DNA from: Pseudooceanicola marinus
GTDB taxonomy: Bacteria > Pseudomonadota > Alphaproteobacteria > Rhodobacterales > Rhodobacteraceae
NCBI RefSeq assembly: GCF_002786295.1
Contig: NZ_PGTC01000018.1
Location: forward strand, 248,001 to 312,000
Direction of reading: 5' to 3'
DNA length: 64,000 bases
Position numbers and translations under genes: made by a program. Below the pieces are notes generated by a model. That model made no database searches. It saw nothing but the letters and a program-made list of their open reading frames with translations, and was not told the origin of the DNA. Positions 26,489-35,219 of the stretch are shown here, piece by piece (position 1 is the first letter of the stretch; every line of letters begins with the position of its first letter).

Positions 26489-28033
26489 TCAGCGACCGTA
26501 CTCGCGTGGTGCGAAAGTGATTTCACGACGCACCTGCGGCTGTTCGGCAGGGCGGGCCAGTCGGAGGTGAATGGCTTGCGGGGCGGTTTCGGTGTCCAGG
26601 ACCAGCGTCTGCCCCTCGGGGTGCTCGGCCGCGAACATGCGGACCTGGCTTTCCGCGGGTGACAGCCAGTCTGGACCGCGATCATGAGCGTAGAGCGCGG
26701 CCTGACCCGAAATCTCCTCCGGCACCGACCATGTGATCAGGTCATCCTTCTGCCCGCTGTAGCGCAGGATGTAGGTGCCGGGCCTGTCGCCGGGATGCAG
26801 TTGGGCCCGCAGGCCGTTGCTGTCGACAGACGCGCGCCCGTCCTCGTCCGCCGTCATCTCGATGACCTGCGTCGTCGAGGGATACCAGGCGACCTCGGCG
26901 GTCATGCGGGACATCTGGTCCAACATGACGGGGCCGATCACGTTCGGCGTCACGAGGGCGGCAGACCGCAGGCTGTCGGGGTAGCCGAAATCCGGTTGCG
27001 CATAGACCGTGCCGATATGTGTGCGGAGATCGACCGGCTCTCCGGCCTCATCGAACAGGCGCAGGTCGTTGAAGGTCATCCTGCCGGCCTGAATGAAGCT
27101 CTCCATCTCGGCAGGAATGGCCAGAAGGGCGGGCGCGCCGTAGAATTCGAAGGTCGCCTCGTCTCCGAACATCTGGTCCTCGGTGGCGGGGGGCAGATCC
27201 GTGGGCGCCATCACCTTCTCGATGTCACGGGGCCACCGGCTGCCTTCGGGCGCAAAGCTTTCCTCGCCGTCGGTCAGTGGCGTCAGCACGGTGGTGCGGC
27301 GCGAAGGCAGCTTCTGGCCATTGAGCGTCAGCGTCGTTTCGCGGGTGACCACCTGACGGATCACCCATCCCTCGGCACGATCCAGAACGGCGAGCCCGGC
27401 GATGCGGTGGCCGCGCGTGCGCCACGGGCGGGGATCGTCGGCGTCGGGGGGCGTGTCGGGGCCGGTACCGCCCGTGAAGGCGACGCGCACCTCGTCTTCG
27501 GTCACCGCCGTCACGCGCACCTCCACGTCCTCATAGCTGCCCAGTTCCGGCAGGGTGGTCGACCAACCTTCCTCGGCCTGAACCGTGATCGGGAAGGCGG
27601 GGCTGGCGAAGGGATCGGACAGGGCGGCGTGCAGCTGAGCGGCCTTGTCACCTGCCCCCTGCTCCACGTCAGGCGCGGCGCTGGTGACGGTGCGGGCCGT
27701 ATCGTCGCCTGAGATCACCGTGTCATAACCGGCGCGTTGCAGAGCAGTCAGCGCGTCTGACCACTGTCCCGGCGAGGACGAGCTTGCGTATTGGTCATCC
27801 TCCCGCAGTTCGACGCGCGTGGGGATCGTATGAACCCCGTCTTCCGTCGCCGTCACGTCCAAATATGTGTCGAGATACCGGCCATAGAGCGCGTCGTAGG
27901 CCAGCGGGCGTGCCTCGTCGCCAACCGAGAGGCTGTAGCTTCGCGTGCTGTCCGGGGCGGGCTGGAAGATCACCGGTTCGGCAAGGGCGGTGCCGGCCCA
28001 GAGCAGTGGTGAAATCAGGAGGAGTGTGCGCAT
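26489..28033 (-). CDS. Secreted protein of unknown function (short paralogue)
   Basis: 514 residues from ATG 28033, which has AAAGGA correctly spaced; ATG 28048 is less likely. Signal peptide ends TALAEP. No known domain recognised. It is paralogous to the 710-residue protein four genes upstream in the operon: both begin AExVxFxPxP after the signal peptide, share GWSTT(L/I), RIAGLAVLDRAEGWVIRQVV / RLAGLAVLDREEGWLRRVV, a VAWYP segment and DRGPDWL(S/T)PAES. Mature part predicted mostly beta-strand, acidic. Last gene of the operon; starts 18 bases after the small membrane protein. Probably periplasmic or surface-exposed. Confidence 0.65.
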   Translation of the reverse strand: MRTLLLISPLLWAGTALAEPVIFQPAPDSTRSYSLSVGDEARPLAYDALYGRYLDTYLDVTATEDGVHTIPTRVELREDDQYASSSSPGQWSDALTALQRAGYDTVISGDDTARTVTSAAPDVEQGAGDKAAQLHAALSDPFASPAFPITVQAEEGWSTTLPELGSYEDVEVRVTAVTEDEVRVAFTGGTGPDTPPDADDPRPWRTRGHRIAGLAVLDRAEGWVIRQVVTRETTLTLNGQKLPSRRTTVLTPLTDGEESFAPEGSRWPRDIEKVMAPTDLPPATEDQMFGDEATFEFYGAPALLAIPAEMESFIQAGRMTFNDLRLFDEAGEPVDLRTHIGTVYAQPDFGYPDSLRSAALVTPNVIGPVMLDQMSRMTAEVAWYPSTTQVIEMTADEDGRASVDSNGLRAQLHPGDRPGTYILRYSGQKDDLITWSVPEEISGQAALYAHDRGPDWLSPAESQVRMFAAEHPEGQTLVLDTETAPQAIHLRLARPAEQPQVRREITFAPREYGR

Positions 28034-28050
28034 GGGAAGTCCTTTCATGT

Positions 28051-28299
28051 TCAGCCGAAATCACCGCTGATCCACATCCAGAGAAGAGCGGCCACCCCTG
28101 CCAACGTCAGCAGCAGGTAAGCGCCCACCACCGGCGCGACGATCAGCCATAGCAGGCCATAGAGAAACGAATGGCGGCGAAAGAACGGGCGTCGTTGCCC
28201 GTCCTTGTGCGCGACGGCCAGGGCGACGACGCCGATCACCGCGATCGCCTGCCAGCCGAGAAGCAGGAGGGTCAGCCCACCTTGTGCGACAGGGATCAT
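28051..28299 (-). CDS. Small two-helix membrane protein
   Basis: 82 residues. Hydrophobic segments about 8-29 (LTLLLLGWQAIAVIGVVALAVA) and 45-75, joined by a basic cytoplasmic loop HKDGQRRPFFRRH. No family recognised. Lies between DUF805 (100-base gap) and the short secreted paralogue (18-base gap), same strand. Confidence 0.55.
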   Translation of the reverse strand: MIPVAQGGLTLLLLGWQAIAVIGVVALAVAHKDGQRRPFFRRHSFLYGLLWLIVAPVVGAYLLLTLAGVAALLWMWISGDFG

Positions 28300-28398
28300 G
28301 TCGGCCTGCAGATCGGGTGCAGGATGTCGGCCGTCAGCCGGTCCCGAGCGGCGGCAGCTGTGCCGAGGCTGGCTGGTACGCCCGTTGGCATCAGAGCA

Positions 28399-28905
28399 CT
28401 ACGCATCCGCTACCCCCTCGCCGTCCTGCGGTGCGGGACCGAAGCGATTGTCCTGCGGATCGCCCTTTCGCGCCAGCAGCACGACGAGCCAGATCGTCGA
28501 GACAAGCGACACCACAGGAAACCCCAGCAGGATGGTGTAAAGCCAGCCTTCGGAGTTGGTGACAGTGGGGATCTCCGCCATCGGCTGCGCGGTCAGGCCG
28601 CGAATGGCGAAGGCCCCGACGAGGAAGATCAGCGACGCGACGCCTGGCAACAGCAGCCACCAGCCGCGCCGATCCACATCGTGCAGACGCCGCCATCCGG
28701 CAGATGTTACCGGAAGGAAGGTGACGACGGTAAGGAACAAGCCAAGGGGATGCCGCCCGTCGAAGAGCATGTAATCCAGTGTCCCGGTGACCCAGGTCGC
28801 GATGACCAGGGCGAGCACGAAGAACCAGTATTCCGCGCGGGAGGCCCGGCCGCCGAAGCGGACGAACTTGCGCAGGCACGTTCGGATGGCCCGACCGAAC
28901 GTCAT
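28399..28905 (-). CDS. DUF805 membrane protein
   Basis: 168 residues from ATG 28905 (ATGA overlap with the MORN gene). DUF805 signature: FVRFGGRASRAEYWFFVLA, then GWRRLHDVDRRGWWLLLP, with four membrane helices and a final KGDPQDNRFGPAP motif. DUF805 proteins are inner-membrane proteins of unknown role. Translational coupling to the MORN-repeat protein suggests joint function. Confidence 0.85.
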   Translation of the reverse strand: MTFGRAIRTCLRKFVRFGGRASRAEYWFFVLALVIATWVTGTLDYMLFDGRHPLGLFLTVVTFLPVTSAGWRRLHDVDRRGWWLLLPGVASLIFLVGAFAIRGLTAQPMAEIPTVTNSEGWLYTILLGFPVVSLVSTIWLVVLLARKGDPQDNRFGPAPQDGEGVADA

Positions 28906-30275
28906 TCCGGGACCACCGGCAGGTCGGTTCGTGTCAGTGTTCCGTCCTGCCACAGATCGCGCAGGACCGGGCGACCGTCCTGATAGTACGTGGTGTAGCC
29001 GTCGCGCACACCGTCGCGCCAGGCCTGCACCTCGTCCACCGCGCCATCGGGGGCGAAGAGGTAATGCAGTCCGTCCTCCTCGCCCATGTCGTAGTGGATG
29101 ACCTCGACCGGATGGCCATCCGCACCCGTGATGGTCCAGCGCCCGTCGCGCTTGTCCTCGACATAGCTGCCGGAGTGGAGGTCCTCCAGGTTGCCGGATA
29201 TCTCCTGCCACAGGCCGGTCTTCTGGCCCATGTCATATTGCCCCACTTCGAGTATCTCACCACCGGAGCCAAAGGTTTCATACGGCCCGTCCAGCGTTCC
29301 GGCGGCATAGGTCACGCGCATGCGCACCTTTCCGTCCTGGCCCAGAGTGCGTTGTTCGCCGTCCAGCCGTCCCTTTGCGTCGTAGGTCTCCAGCTCCACG
29401 AAAGGCGTCGTCTCTTCGCGCCGCCATTCGCCGACACGCTTCCCGTGGTCGTACATGCCCCGGTCCAGAACCCTGCCTTTCCACGTCCGGGTGAACAATC
29501 CATGTGGCTGGTTGTCGACATAGGTGACGCGGGTCACGTCGCCCTGGATCGGGTCCGTGCTGATGTAGAGGCCCTGCATCTGGCCGTCGATCACCTCGGA
29601 CCGGTCGATCAGCTCTCCGTTCAGGCTTCGCGTGGTCAGGCGGTAACCCTCGGCCTTGATGTCGGTTTCGGTGAAATTCCCCTGGTATTCCGTCAGCTTC
29701 TCGCCTTCGCCATGGCCGTCGATCTGCACGGGTTCGCGCAAGGAGATCAGCGTCTTCTCCTTCCAGCGCCGTTCCCGCACGAAGACGCCGGCGTCGGTAT
29801 ATTCCGTCTCGCGCGTCAGTACGCCGTCGCGCGTCCAGCGGCGTGACAGACCTACCTCGCGGCCTTCGTCGAAATGCCGCACCGCGCGCAGAGCGCCCGA
29901 GGGCCAGAATGCCTCGCGCGTGCCGGAGGGCTGTCCCATGTCATAGGTGCCCTGCATGGTCAGGTTGCCGTCACGATCATAGTCGCGGAAGGCTCCGTCG
30001 CGCTCTCCGTCCGTCCAATGAACTTCGGCGGCAAGCTGGCCGTTCTCGTGGAACTTTCGCTCGACTCCATCGATGCGGCCCGCCTTGTAGAACGCTTCCT
30101 CCCGCAGCTGGCCCGAGGGATAGTAGGAGCGCCAGGGACCATCCAGCTTGCCCTCGCTGCGCGTGATCTCCCCTGCCAGGGTGCCGTCGTCGTAGTATTG
30201 CTTCTGCAGGCCATCGGGCGCCTGGGCCAGGGCGGGCGTCGCGATACAGATCAGCAGAGCTGCCGTGCGGATCAT
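28902..30275 (-). CDS. Exported MORN-repeat (YwqK-like) protein
   Basis: 457 residues. Signal peptide about 1-17 (ending PALAQ). About a dozen MORN-2-type repeats of roughly 22-24 residues follow, with the pattern G-x-x-x-G-x-W/Y-x-x-Y/F (for example GKLDGPWRSYYPSGQLREEAFYKAG, GERDGAFRDYDRDGNL, GTLDGPYETFGSGGE). YwqK-like members are annotated as antitoxins in some genomes, but here a signal peptide makes that unlikely. It would form an elongated beta-hairpin rod in the periplasm or on the surface. Both ends overlap neighbours by four bases. Confidence 0.8.
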   Translation of the reverse strand: MIRTAALLICIATPALAQAPDGLQKQYYDDGTLAGEITRSEGKLDGPWRSYYPSGQLREEAFYKAGRIDGVERKFHENGQLAAEVHWTDGERDGAFRDYDRDGNLTMQGTYDMGQPSGTREAFWPSGALRAVRHFDEGREVGLSRRWTRDGVLTRETEYTDAGVFVRERRWKEKTLISLREPVQIDGHGEGEKLTEYQGNFTETDIKAEGYRLTTRSLNGELIDRSEVIDGQMQGLYISTDPIQGDVTRVTYVDNQPHGLFTRTWKGRVLDRGMYDHGKRVGEWRREETTPFVELETYDAKGRLDGEQRTLGQDGKVRMRVTYAAGTLDGPYETFGSGGEILEVGQYDMGQKTGLWQEISGNLEDLHSGSYVEDKRDGRWTITGADGHPVEVIHYDMGEEDGLHYLFAPDGAVDEVQAWRDGVRDGYTTYYQDGRPVLRDLWQDGTLTRTDLPVVPE

Positions 30276-32404
30276 TGCGGCGCCTCCTCCGGCACGGGAA
30301 GGTCGGGGAAGGTCACGGTGAAGCTGCGGGTGAAGGGATCAGGGCGGCTGACGGCGCGCAGGATGCGGGCGGGCCTGCCTGCAACCCGCAGCGTTCCGTC
30401 GGGGAAGATTGCCCACTTGATCCTGTCGGACAGCGCCAGACCCCGGCCGTTAGGCGTGGTCAGCGCCAGCGCGTCGCCGTGCGCGTCCACGAAGCGGATC
30501 TGGTCCATCAGCTGCGCGTAGGTCAGATCGGGCGAGATATCCAGCGCCTCGGCGTCGATCTGCCACGGGTGGTCGGGATCGGGCTGCACCTCCGTCTCCT
30601 CCCACGTCACGGTAGCATCGCAGGTCAGAGTCACGTCCTGCGTGCCGTGTTCGTAAAAATGGGTGCGGGTGCCATCAGGCGACTGCATCCGCAACAGGCG
30701 GGTGCCGCCATAGCCGTCGGAGTTCGGCGTGACCTCGGCGAAGACCGCCTCCGTTTGCGGCAACGCGAACTCCGCGGAGCAGCGTGCGGCCTGAAGGGTG
30801 CCCATGCGGAAGTGCAGCGCGGCGGCGTCCAGCCCCTCCGGGCGCACGTCATCCAGCGAGGGCGGCGGCGCGCCCTTGAAGAGCAGCACCTTGTCGGGGG
30901 CCCGGTCAGGGTCCATGCGGCGCCCGTGATCGGTCAGGAACGCCATCTCGCGCGTCACGGCAGGGGTGTCCGGGTGACGGATCACCCGCACCGACAGGGT
31001 GGGCATGGGGGCATCGGTCTTAAGTGCCACAAGCACGCTGCTGTATTGGGGAGAGGCGATGCGGCGGGCAAGGCTTTCGGCGGGCGTCAGCCAATCCGGC
31101 CCGCGATCGGCGGCATAGATCATGCTGCCCGCCTCGGTGCCTTCGTCGACGGCCCACATGAAGTCGTCGCCCTGACGCCCCGTCACGATCAGGTCGTAGC
31201 CCTCGTCGGTGGGAGAGAGCCGCGCGGTGGCGCCGTTCTTTGTCACCTCGGCATGGCCGGTCTCGTCTGGGGTCAGCGTCATCGTGAAGGGGGACGCCGG
31301 ATACCACGCCACGGTCGCGCGGATCTCGGTCGCATCCAGCACATCCGGCAGGATCTGCGTCTGCTCCGTGGGGATCAGGGTCGTGGAGGTGAAGGTCGGA
31401 TCACCGTCTTCCTCATGATAGTTCGGCAGGGTGATCGACGGCAGGGCCAGCATCGGCATATCCACCGGCTGCTCGCCCCGGAACACCTGCGGGTCGCTGA
31501 CCACCAGGCGCCCGGTGCTGGGCATTTTCTCATGCAGATGGGTGAAATCCAGCGACGGAAGGTCGTTCTCCAGCCGCACGCGGCCCTGATCGTGGGCAAA
31601 GATATCGGCCTCGGTCGGCAGCGGCTCCACGGCGGAGAGGCCATCGGACACGGGATGCCAGTCGGGGCGCTCATAGGTGTAGTCGGCATGGATGGGGAAA
31701 GGATAGTCCTCCGGTGCCATCGCAAGGGTGGTGCGCAGGGTCGTGCCGTCATCGGCGGTCTGGTCGGTGGTCATGACGACGCGGCGCAGCCAGCCCTCCT
31801 CACGATCCAGCACCGCAAGCCCCGCGAGGCGAAACGACGCATCATCGCCCGCATAGCTCAGGAAGACGCTGTCGTCCGTGACGTGAGTGACGGTCACGGT
31901 CACGTCCGGCACGCCCGAGAACTCCGCGATGGTCGTGCTCCACCCCGTCTTGGCCTCAAGGCGCGCGGGGGGCAGGACGGCACCGAACTGCTGGCTCATT
32001 CCCGTCATCACCTCCTGCGGGACATCTGCGGTCCCGTGGGGCGTGACGTCTGTGATGACCCCGGCCTTCAGCATGGCGTCAAATCCATCCGTCATGGCCT
32101 GCCGCATCGTGTCGGGCAGCGGCCCCTGCGTGCCGTAGGTTTCGCCGGCCACCACCGTCTGAAACCACAGTGGCAGGATATGCAGCGTTTGGGCGTCGGT
32201 GACCTCCATCCGGGTCAGCGACGAGATACGCTGCGTGCCATAGCTATAGTCCGGTGGTTCCCCCTCGCGCCCGGGGCGAACCGACATCTCCATCCGCCAT
32301 GTGCGCGCCGCGCCCGGCTGTGGATCGAAGGTGACCGTTTCCGCAGCTGCGGCACTAGCGAAAATCGCAAGGATCGGGCCGAAGCCAAGTGTTCGATATG
32401 TCAT
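30272..32404 (-). CDS. Secreted protein of unknown function (long paralogue)
   Basis: 710 residues with AGGGGGA upstream. Signal peptide ends AAAAE. The N-terminal 490 or so residues are paralogous to the 514-residue protein at the other end of the operon (shared GWSTTI, RLAGLAVLDREEGW, ATVAWYP, DRGPDWLTPAES). The C-terminal about 200 residues (from RRMDPDRAP) are an extra domain with one Cys pair (ARCSAEF and LTCDATVTW). No enzyme motif recognised. First gene of the operon, divergent from the DUF2207 gene with 100 bases between. Confidence 0.65.
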   Translation of the reverse strand: MTYRTLGFGPILAIFASAAAAETVTFDPQPGAARTWRMEMSVRPGREGEPPDYSYGTQRISSLTRMEVTDAQTLHILPLWFQTVVAGETYGTQGPLPDTMRQAMTDGFDAMLKAGVITDVTPHGTADVPQEVMTGMSQQFGAVLPPARLEAKTGWSTTIAEFSGVPDVTVTVTHVTDDSVFLSYAGDDASFRLAGLAVLDREEGWLRRVVMTTDQTADDGTTLRTTLAMAPEDYPFPIHADYTYERPDWHPVSDGLSAVEPLPTEADIFAHDQGRVRLENDLPSLDFTHLHEKMPSTGRLVVSDPQVFRGEQPVDMPMLALPSITLPNYHEEDGDPTFTSTTLIPTEQTQILPDVLDATEIRATVAWYPASPFTMTLTPDETGHAEVTKNGATARLSPTDEGYDLIVTGRQGDDFMWAVDEGTEAGSMIYAADRGPDWLTPAESLARRIASPQYSSVLVALKTDAPMPTLSVRVIRHPDTPAVTREMAFLTDHGRRMDPDRAPDKVLLFKGAPPPSLDDVRPEGLDAAALHFRMGTLQAARCSAEFALPQTEAVFAEVTPNSDGYGGTRLLRMQSPDGTRTHFYEHGTQDVTLTCDATVTWEETEVQPDPDHPWQIDAEALDISPDLTYAQLMDQIRFVDAHGDALALTTPNGRGLALSDRIKWAIFPDGTLRVAGRPARILRAVSRPDPFTRSFTVTFPDLPVPEEAPQ

Positions 32405-32504
32405 GCGTCCCCCTGTGGCTGGGTGCGAAGTTAACAGACAGGTTTCTGATGTGAACCCAAGTCATTGGTTGTGCTCGGAATATTGCCGGTCATAGAATGG
32501 CGGC
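32405..32504. promoter_or_regulatory. Divergent promoter region of the unknown operon and DUF2207 gene
   Basis: Only 100 bases separate the two divergent start codons, and the segment is AT-richer than its surroundings, so both promoters must overlap here. No clear operator seen. Confidence 0.45.
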
Positions 32505-34373
32505 ATGCTTTTTCCATTCCGTACCCTCTCCGCCCTTCTCCTCATCCTTTTGTCCGCAGCATCGCTTCACGCGGATGAACGCATCCGCAGCTTCATCAGT
32601 GAAATCACGATAGACGACGCCGGCGGGCTGCAGGTGATCGAGACGCTGGACGTGCAGGCCGAAGGGCAGCGCATCCGCCACGGCATCTTCCGGGACCTGC
32701 CGTTGACAAAGGACGGGATCCGCTGGGGCGGGTTCGATCTGGTCGAGGCCACGATGGATGGCGCACCGGTGGACACCCGCATCCAACGCCGGGACGGGAT
32801 GATCCGCATCTACCTGGGGGATGAGGATACGGTCGTCAGCCCGGGCGAGCACCGTTTCCGCCTGCGCTACGACGTGGAGCGGCAGGTCCGGTTCCTTGAC
32901 GATCATGACGAACTTTACTGGAACGTCACAGGCAACGCCTGGGCCTTCCGTATCGACAGGGCCGCTGCCCGGATCAGCCTGCCCGACGGGGCCGTGGCCA
33001 CGGAGGTCGAAACGTTCACCGGCCCCCTGGGATCGCGGGAACAGGACGCCTTCGAACAGATCGAGGACGGCGGAGGCACAGTCTATGTCATGGCCGACGG
33101 CGCGCTGGACTGGCACGAGGGCCTGACCACGGCCATCGCCTTTCCCACCGGCATCGTGACCCGCCCCTCGGTCATTGACCGCATCCTTTTCACGTTCCGT
33201 GACCGTCCTGCCGACATGATCGCCCTGTTCGGCACCCTGCTTCTGGGGGCTGCGCTGTGGCTGATCTGGCGGCGCAAGGGCAAGGACGCGCCGCTGGGTC
33301 GCATCCGTCTCCGCAGCACCCCGCCCGAGGGGATTTCGCCTGCGCTGGCCCAATATATCCGCGCGAACGGCGGGGTGACCAATTCCGCGATGGTGGCGGC
33401 GACGATCAACCTGGGCGTCAAGGGCTTCGTCGTCATTTCGCAAAACGACACCACATGGTCGGTCACACGGACCGGGAAGACCAATGACGGCACCCTGCCT
33501 GTGGGCGAGGCCGCGATCCTGACGTACCTGGACGAACTGGAGGAGCCACTCGTCATATCCCCCGACAATCGCAAGGCTGTCCTTGCCCTGCTGGATGTGT
33601 TCTCCGCGGTGATGCGGGACGAACACGGCGAAACCTTCCACATTTCACATGCCAACTGGATCTTTCTGGCCGGTGTTGGCGGCTATGGGCTGGCATTTGC
33701 GATCATGTGGCAGGCGCTGGCCGGGCAAACCTGGCTTCTGCACATCATGCCGGCGCTTCCGCTTGCCATTCCGCTTCTGACGGCGCTGGTCGGCGGCACC
33801 CTGCGGGACGTCGCGCTGATGCTGGGCATCGCATTGGGCATCTCTTGCCTCATGTGGCTGATCTTCGGTGCGCTGGCAGGGGCGCTCGGCCTGCTGTCGG
33901 GGGCGGGCCTGATCGCCTTGCCGGTGATCTTTGCCGTCTTCGCCGCGCGCATCGGCCTGACAACGGCCACCGGACGGGCCCACAAGATCGAGATCGAGGG
34001 CTTTCGCCGCTACCTTTCCGCGGCCCGCCTCAAGGGCCGTTCCCGCCGCAACGCCCGCCGCCGGTTCGAGGCCTTCCTGCCCTATGCCATCGCTCTTGGC
34101 GTGGAAAAGCAATTCGCCGGGGCCTACGAAGACGCCCTCACGCGCGCCATGTCCCGCGGGCGCGTGCCGACCCATGTCTGGATGCCGCCCTGGTATCACG
34201 GCACGAATATGAACGGTGGATCCTTCGGCGGCGGGATCTCGGCGGCGTGCCAGGCAATGACGAGTGGCGTCAACGCCTGCACCACGTCCGGCTCGGGCTC
34301 CGGTTCCTCCGGCTTTTCCGGCGGTGGCTTCTCCGGCGGCGGCGGAGGGGGCGGCGGCGGCGGGGGCTGGTAA
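32505..34373 (+). CDS. DUF2207 membrane protein with poly-glycine tail
   Basis: 622 residues. Signal peptide (about 1-23), then the DUF2207 ectodomain ([41 protein letters not shown] ... [15 protein letters not shown]). A membrane helix lies near 245-260, a cytoplasmic region follows, then more helices about 388-490. A basic segment [34 protein letters not shown] precedes the Gly/Ser-rich end GGGFSGG then eleven glycines and a final Trp. DUF2207 proteins of this plan occur widely with unknown role. Divergent from the paralogous secreted-protein operon, so possibly part of the same system. Confidence 0.85.
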   Translation: MLFPFRTLSALLLILLSAASLHADERIRSFISEITIDDAGGLQVIETLDVQAEGQRIRHGIFRDLPLTKDGIRWGGFDLVEATMDGAPVDTRIQRRDGMIRIYLGDEDTVVSPGEHRFRLRYDVERQVRFLDDHDELYWNVTGNAWAFRIDRAAARISLPDGAVATEVETFTGPLGSREQDAFEQIEDGGGTVYVMADGALDWHEGLTTAIAFPTGIVTRPSVIDRILFTFRDRPADMIALFGTLLLGAALWLIWRRKGKDAPLGRIRLRSTPPEGISPALAQYIRANGGVTNSAMVAATINLGVKGFVVISQNDTTWSVTRTGKTNDGTLPVGEAAILTYLDELEEPLVISPDNRKAVLALLDVFSAVMRDEHGETFHISHANWIFLAGVGGYGLAFAIMWQALAGQTWLLHIMPALPLAIPLLTALVGGTLRDVALMLGIALGISCLMWLIFGALAGALGLLSGAGLIALPVIFAVFAARIGLTTATGRAHKIEIEGFRRYLSAARLKGRSRRNARRRFEAFLPYAIALGVEKQFAGAYEDALTRAMSRGRVPTHVWMPPWYHGTNMNGGSFGGGISAACQAMTSGVNACTTSGSGSGSSGFSGGGFSGGGGGGGGGGGW

Positions 34374-34591
34374 GCCGGAGGTCGCCATCGTCTTGCGGCG
34401 TCAAGCCGGGCCATGGCGCAGTGCCACATCGCAGGTCCAAATGGTCGCCTGAGCAAACCTTGGCGCAAGCCACAGCGAAAGCCCGCTTCCCGCCCTTCCT
34501 GCCCGCGCCTAGCGTCCTGCAGCGCCTGGCACGAATATCGTGGAAAGGCTGCGAGCGGTCACCCGCGGCGCTTGGCACGAAGGGCGGCTTA

Positions 34592-34771
34592 GGGTCAGGA
34601 TTCATACCCAGTAGATGACGAGGGCGGCGAGGGCGATGGCCGAAAGGAAGACCCTCGGGCACCGGTCATATCGGGTGCGCGTCGGTCCGCCAGAAGAGAT
34701 CGCTCATGTCGCCGCTCCGTTTTCAAAGCCGTGAATCATGCTGTTCGCGCGAAATCAATGCTTCCTGACCC
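34592..34771. mobile_element. 180-bp MITE-like element derived from an IS5-family insertion sequence
   Basis: Perfect nine-base terminal inverted repeats GGGTCAGGA (34592-34600) and TCCTGACCC (34763-34771), flanked on both sides by TA, a plausible target duplication. Inside are the first nine and last 25 codons of an IS5-family transposase. The structure is what a large internal deletion of a full IS5-type element would leave; it could still be mobilised by a complete copy elsewhere. Confidence 0.75.
34602..34707 (-). pseudogene. IS5-family transposase remnant (N- and C-terminal ends fused)
   Basis: ATG at 34707 opens MSDLFWRTD, the usual IS5-type start. One base later, out of frame, comes the C-terminal RTRYDRCPRVFLSAIALAALVIYWV with stop at 34602-34604. 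About 220 central codons including the DDE catalytic residues are missing. Confidence 0.75.
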
Positions 34772-34858
34772 TAGCCATTTTTGCAAAATGGGCCCTACTG
34801 CGAACGCAACCTTTAAGAGCTTCCGGCTGCGACTTGCTTCACGCCAGCAACACTATCC

Positions 34859-35046
34859 TGCGCGGCCTCCTGCGCCACATCACGGCGGCCACGATGCTGT
34901 CGCAGGGCATCCCCCGGGAGAAGGTTTCGCAGGTCCAGAGCCACTCGAATGCACCGGTGACCTTCTCGACCTCTGGACGCCATCTGCGAGAACACATGCT
35001 GGATGCCGTCAATGTCCTGGACCTCACGTCCCTGACATCCGGGTGA
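34859..35046 (+). pseudogene. Tyrosine-recombinase (integrase) C-terminal remnant
   Basis: The frame ending at 35046 reads RHITAATMLSQGIPREKVSQVQSHSN ... GRHLREHMLDAVNVLDL, the C-terminal catalytic part of a phage-type integrase. The box usually reading GHSN is SHSN. The position expected for the catalytic tyrosine (TYGRH in relatives) is Ser in TFSTSGRH. The N-terminal domains are gone; an ATG exists at 34738 but the residues before 34859 are not integrase-like. Non-functional remnant 78 bases from a tRNA gene. Confidence 0.7.
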
Positions 35047-35083
35047 CTGGTTCAATGGACCAAGGAACATGTCGCCAAAAACC

Positions 35084-35111
35084 AAAAGCCCCGGAATTGA
35101 CCGGGGCTTTT
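35084..35111. terminator. Terminator downstream of tRNA-Val (bidirectional hairpin)
   Basis: Eleven-base inverted repeat AAAAGCCCCGG / CCGGGGCTTTT with a short loop. On the minus strand it ends in GGCTTTTGGTTTTTGG, about ten bases past the tRNA 3' end. Confidence 0.8.
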
Positions 35112-35123
35112 CAGTTAGCTGGA

Positions 35124-35198
35124 TGGTGGGTGATAAGAGATTTGAACTCCTGACATCTTCGATGTGAACGAAGCGCTCTACCACTGAGCTAATCACCC
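35124..35198 (-). tRNA. tRNA-Val (anticodon CAC)
   Basis: 75 bases with encoded CCA. Acceptor GGGTGAT pairs with ATCACCC; D-arm AGCTCAGTGGTAGAGC; anticodon stem CTTCG/CGAAG enclosing loop TTCACAT, giving anticodon CAC; T-arm AGGAGTTCAAATCTCT. All cloverleaf elements fit. A decayed integrase lies just beyond its 3' end, the position where islands commonly insert. Confidence 0.95.
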
Positions 35199-35219
35199 GC
35201 CGTGCCGCGTTCTCTACCG

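Noticed and set aside
28902-30275. Toxin-antitoxin (YwqK) antitoxin
   Set aside because: The MORN-repeat protein has a signal peptide and no toxin gene beside it, so the common label is not supported.
34738-34858. N-terminal part of the integrase remnant
   Set aside because: The frame is open back to 34738, but these residues have no integrase similarity and start inside the MITE.
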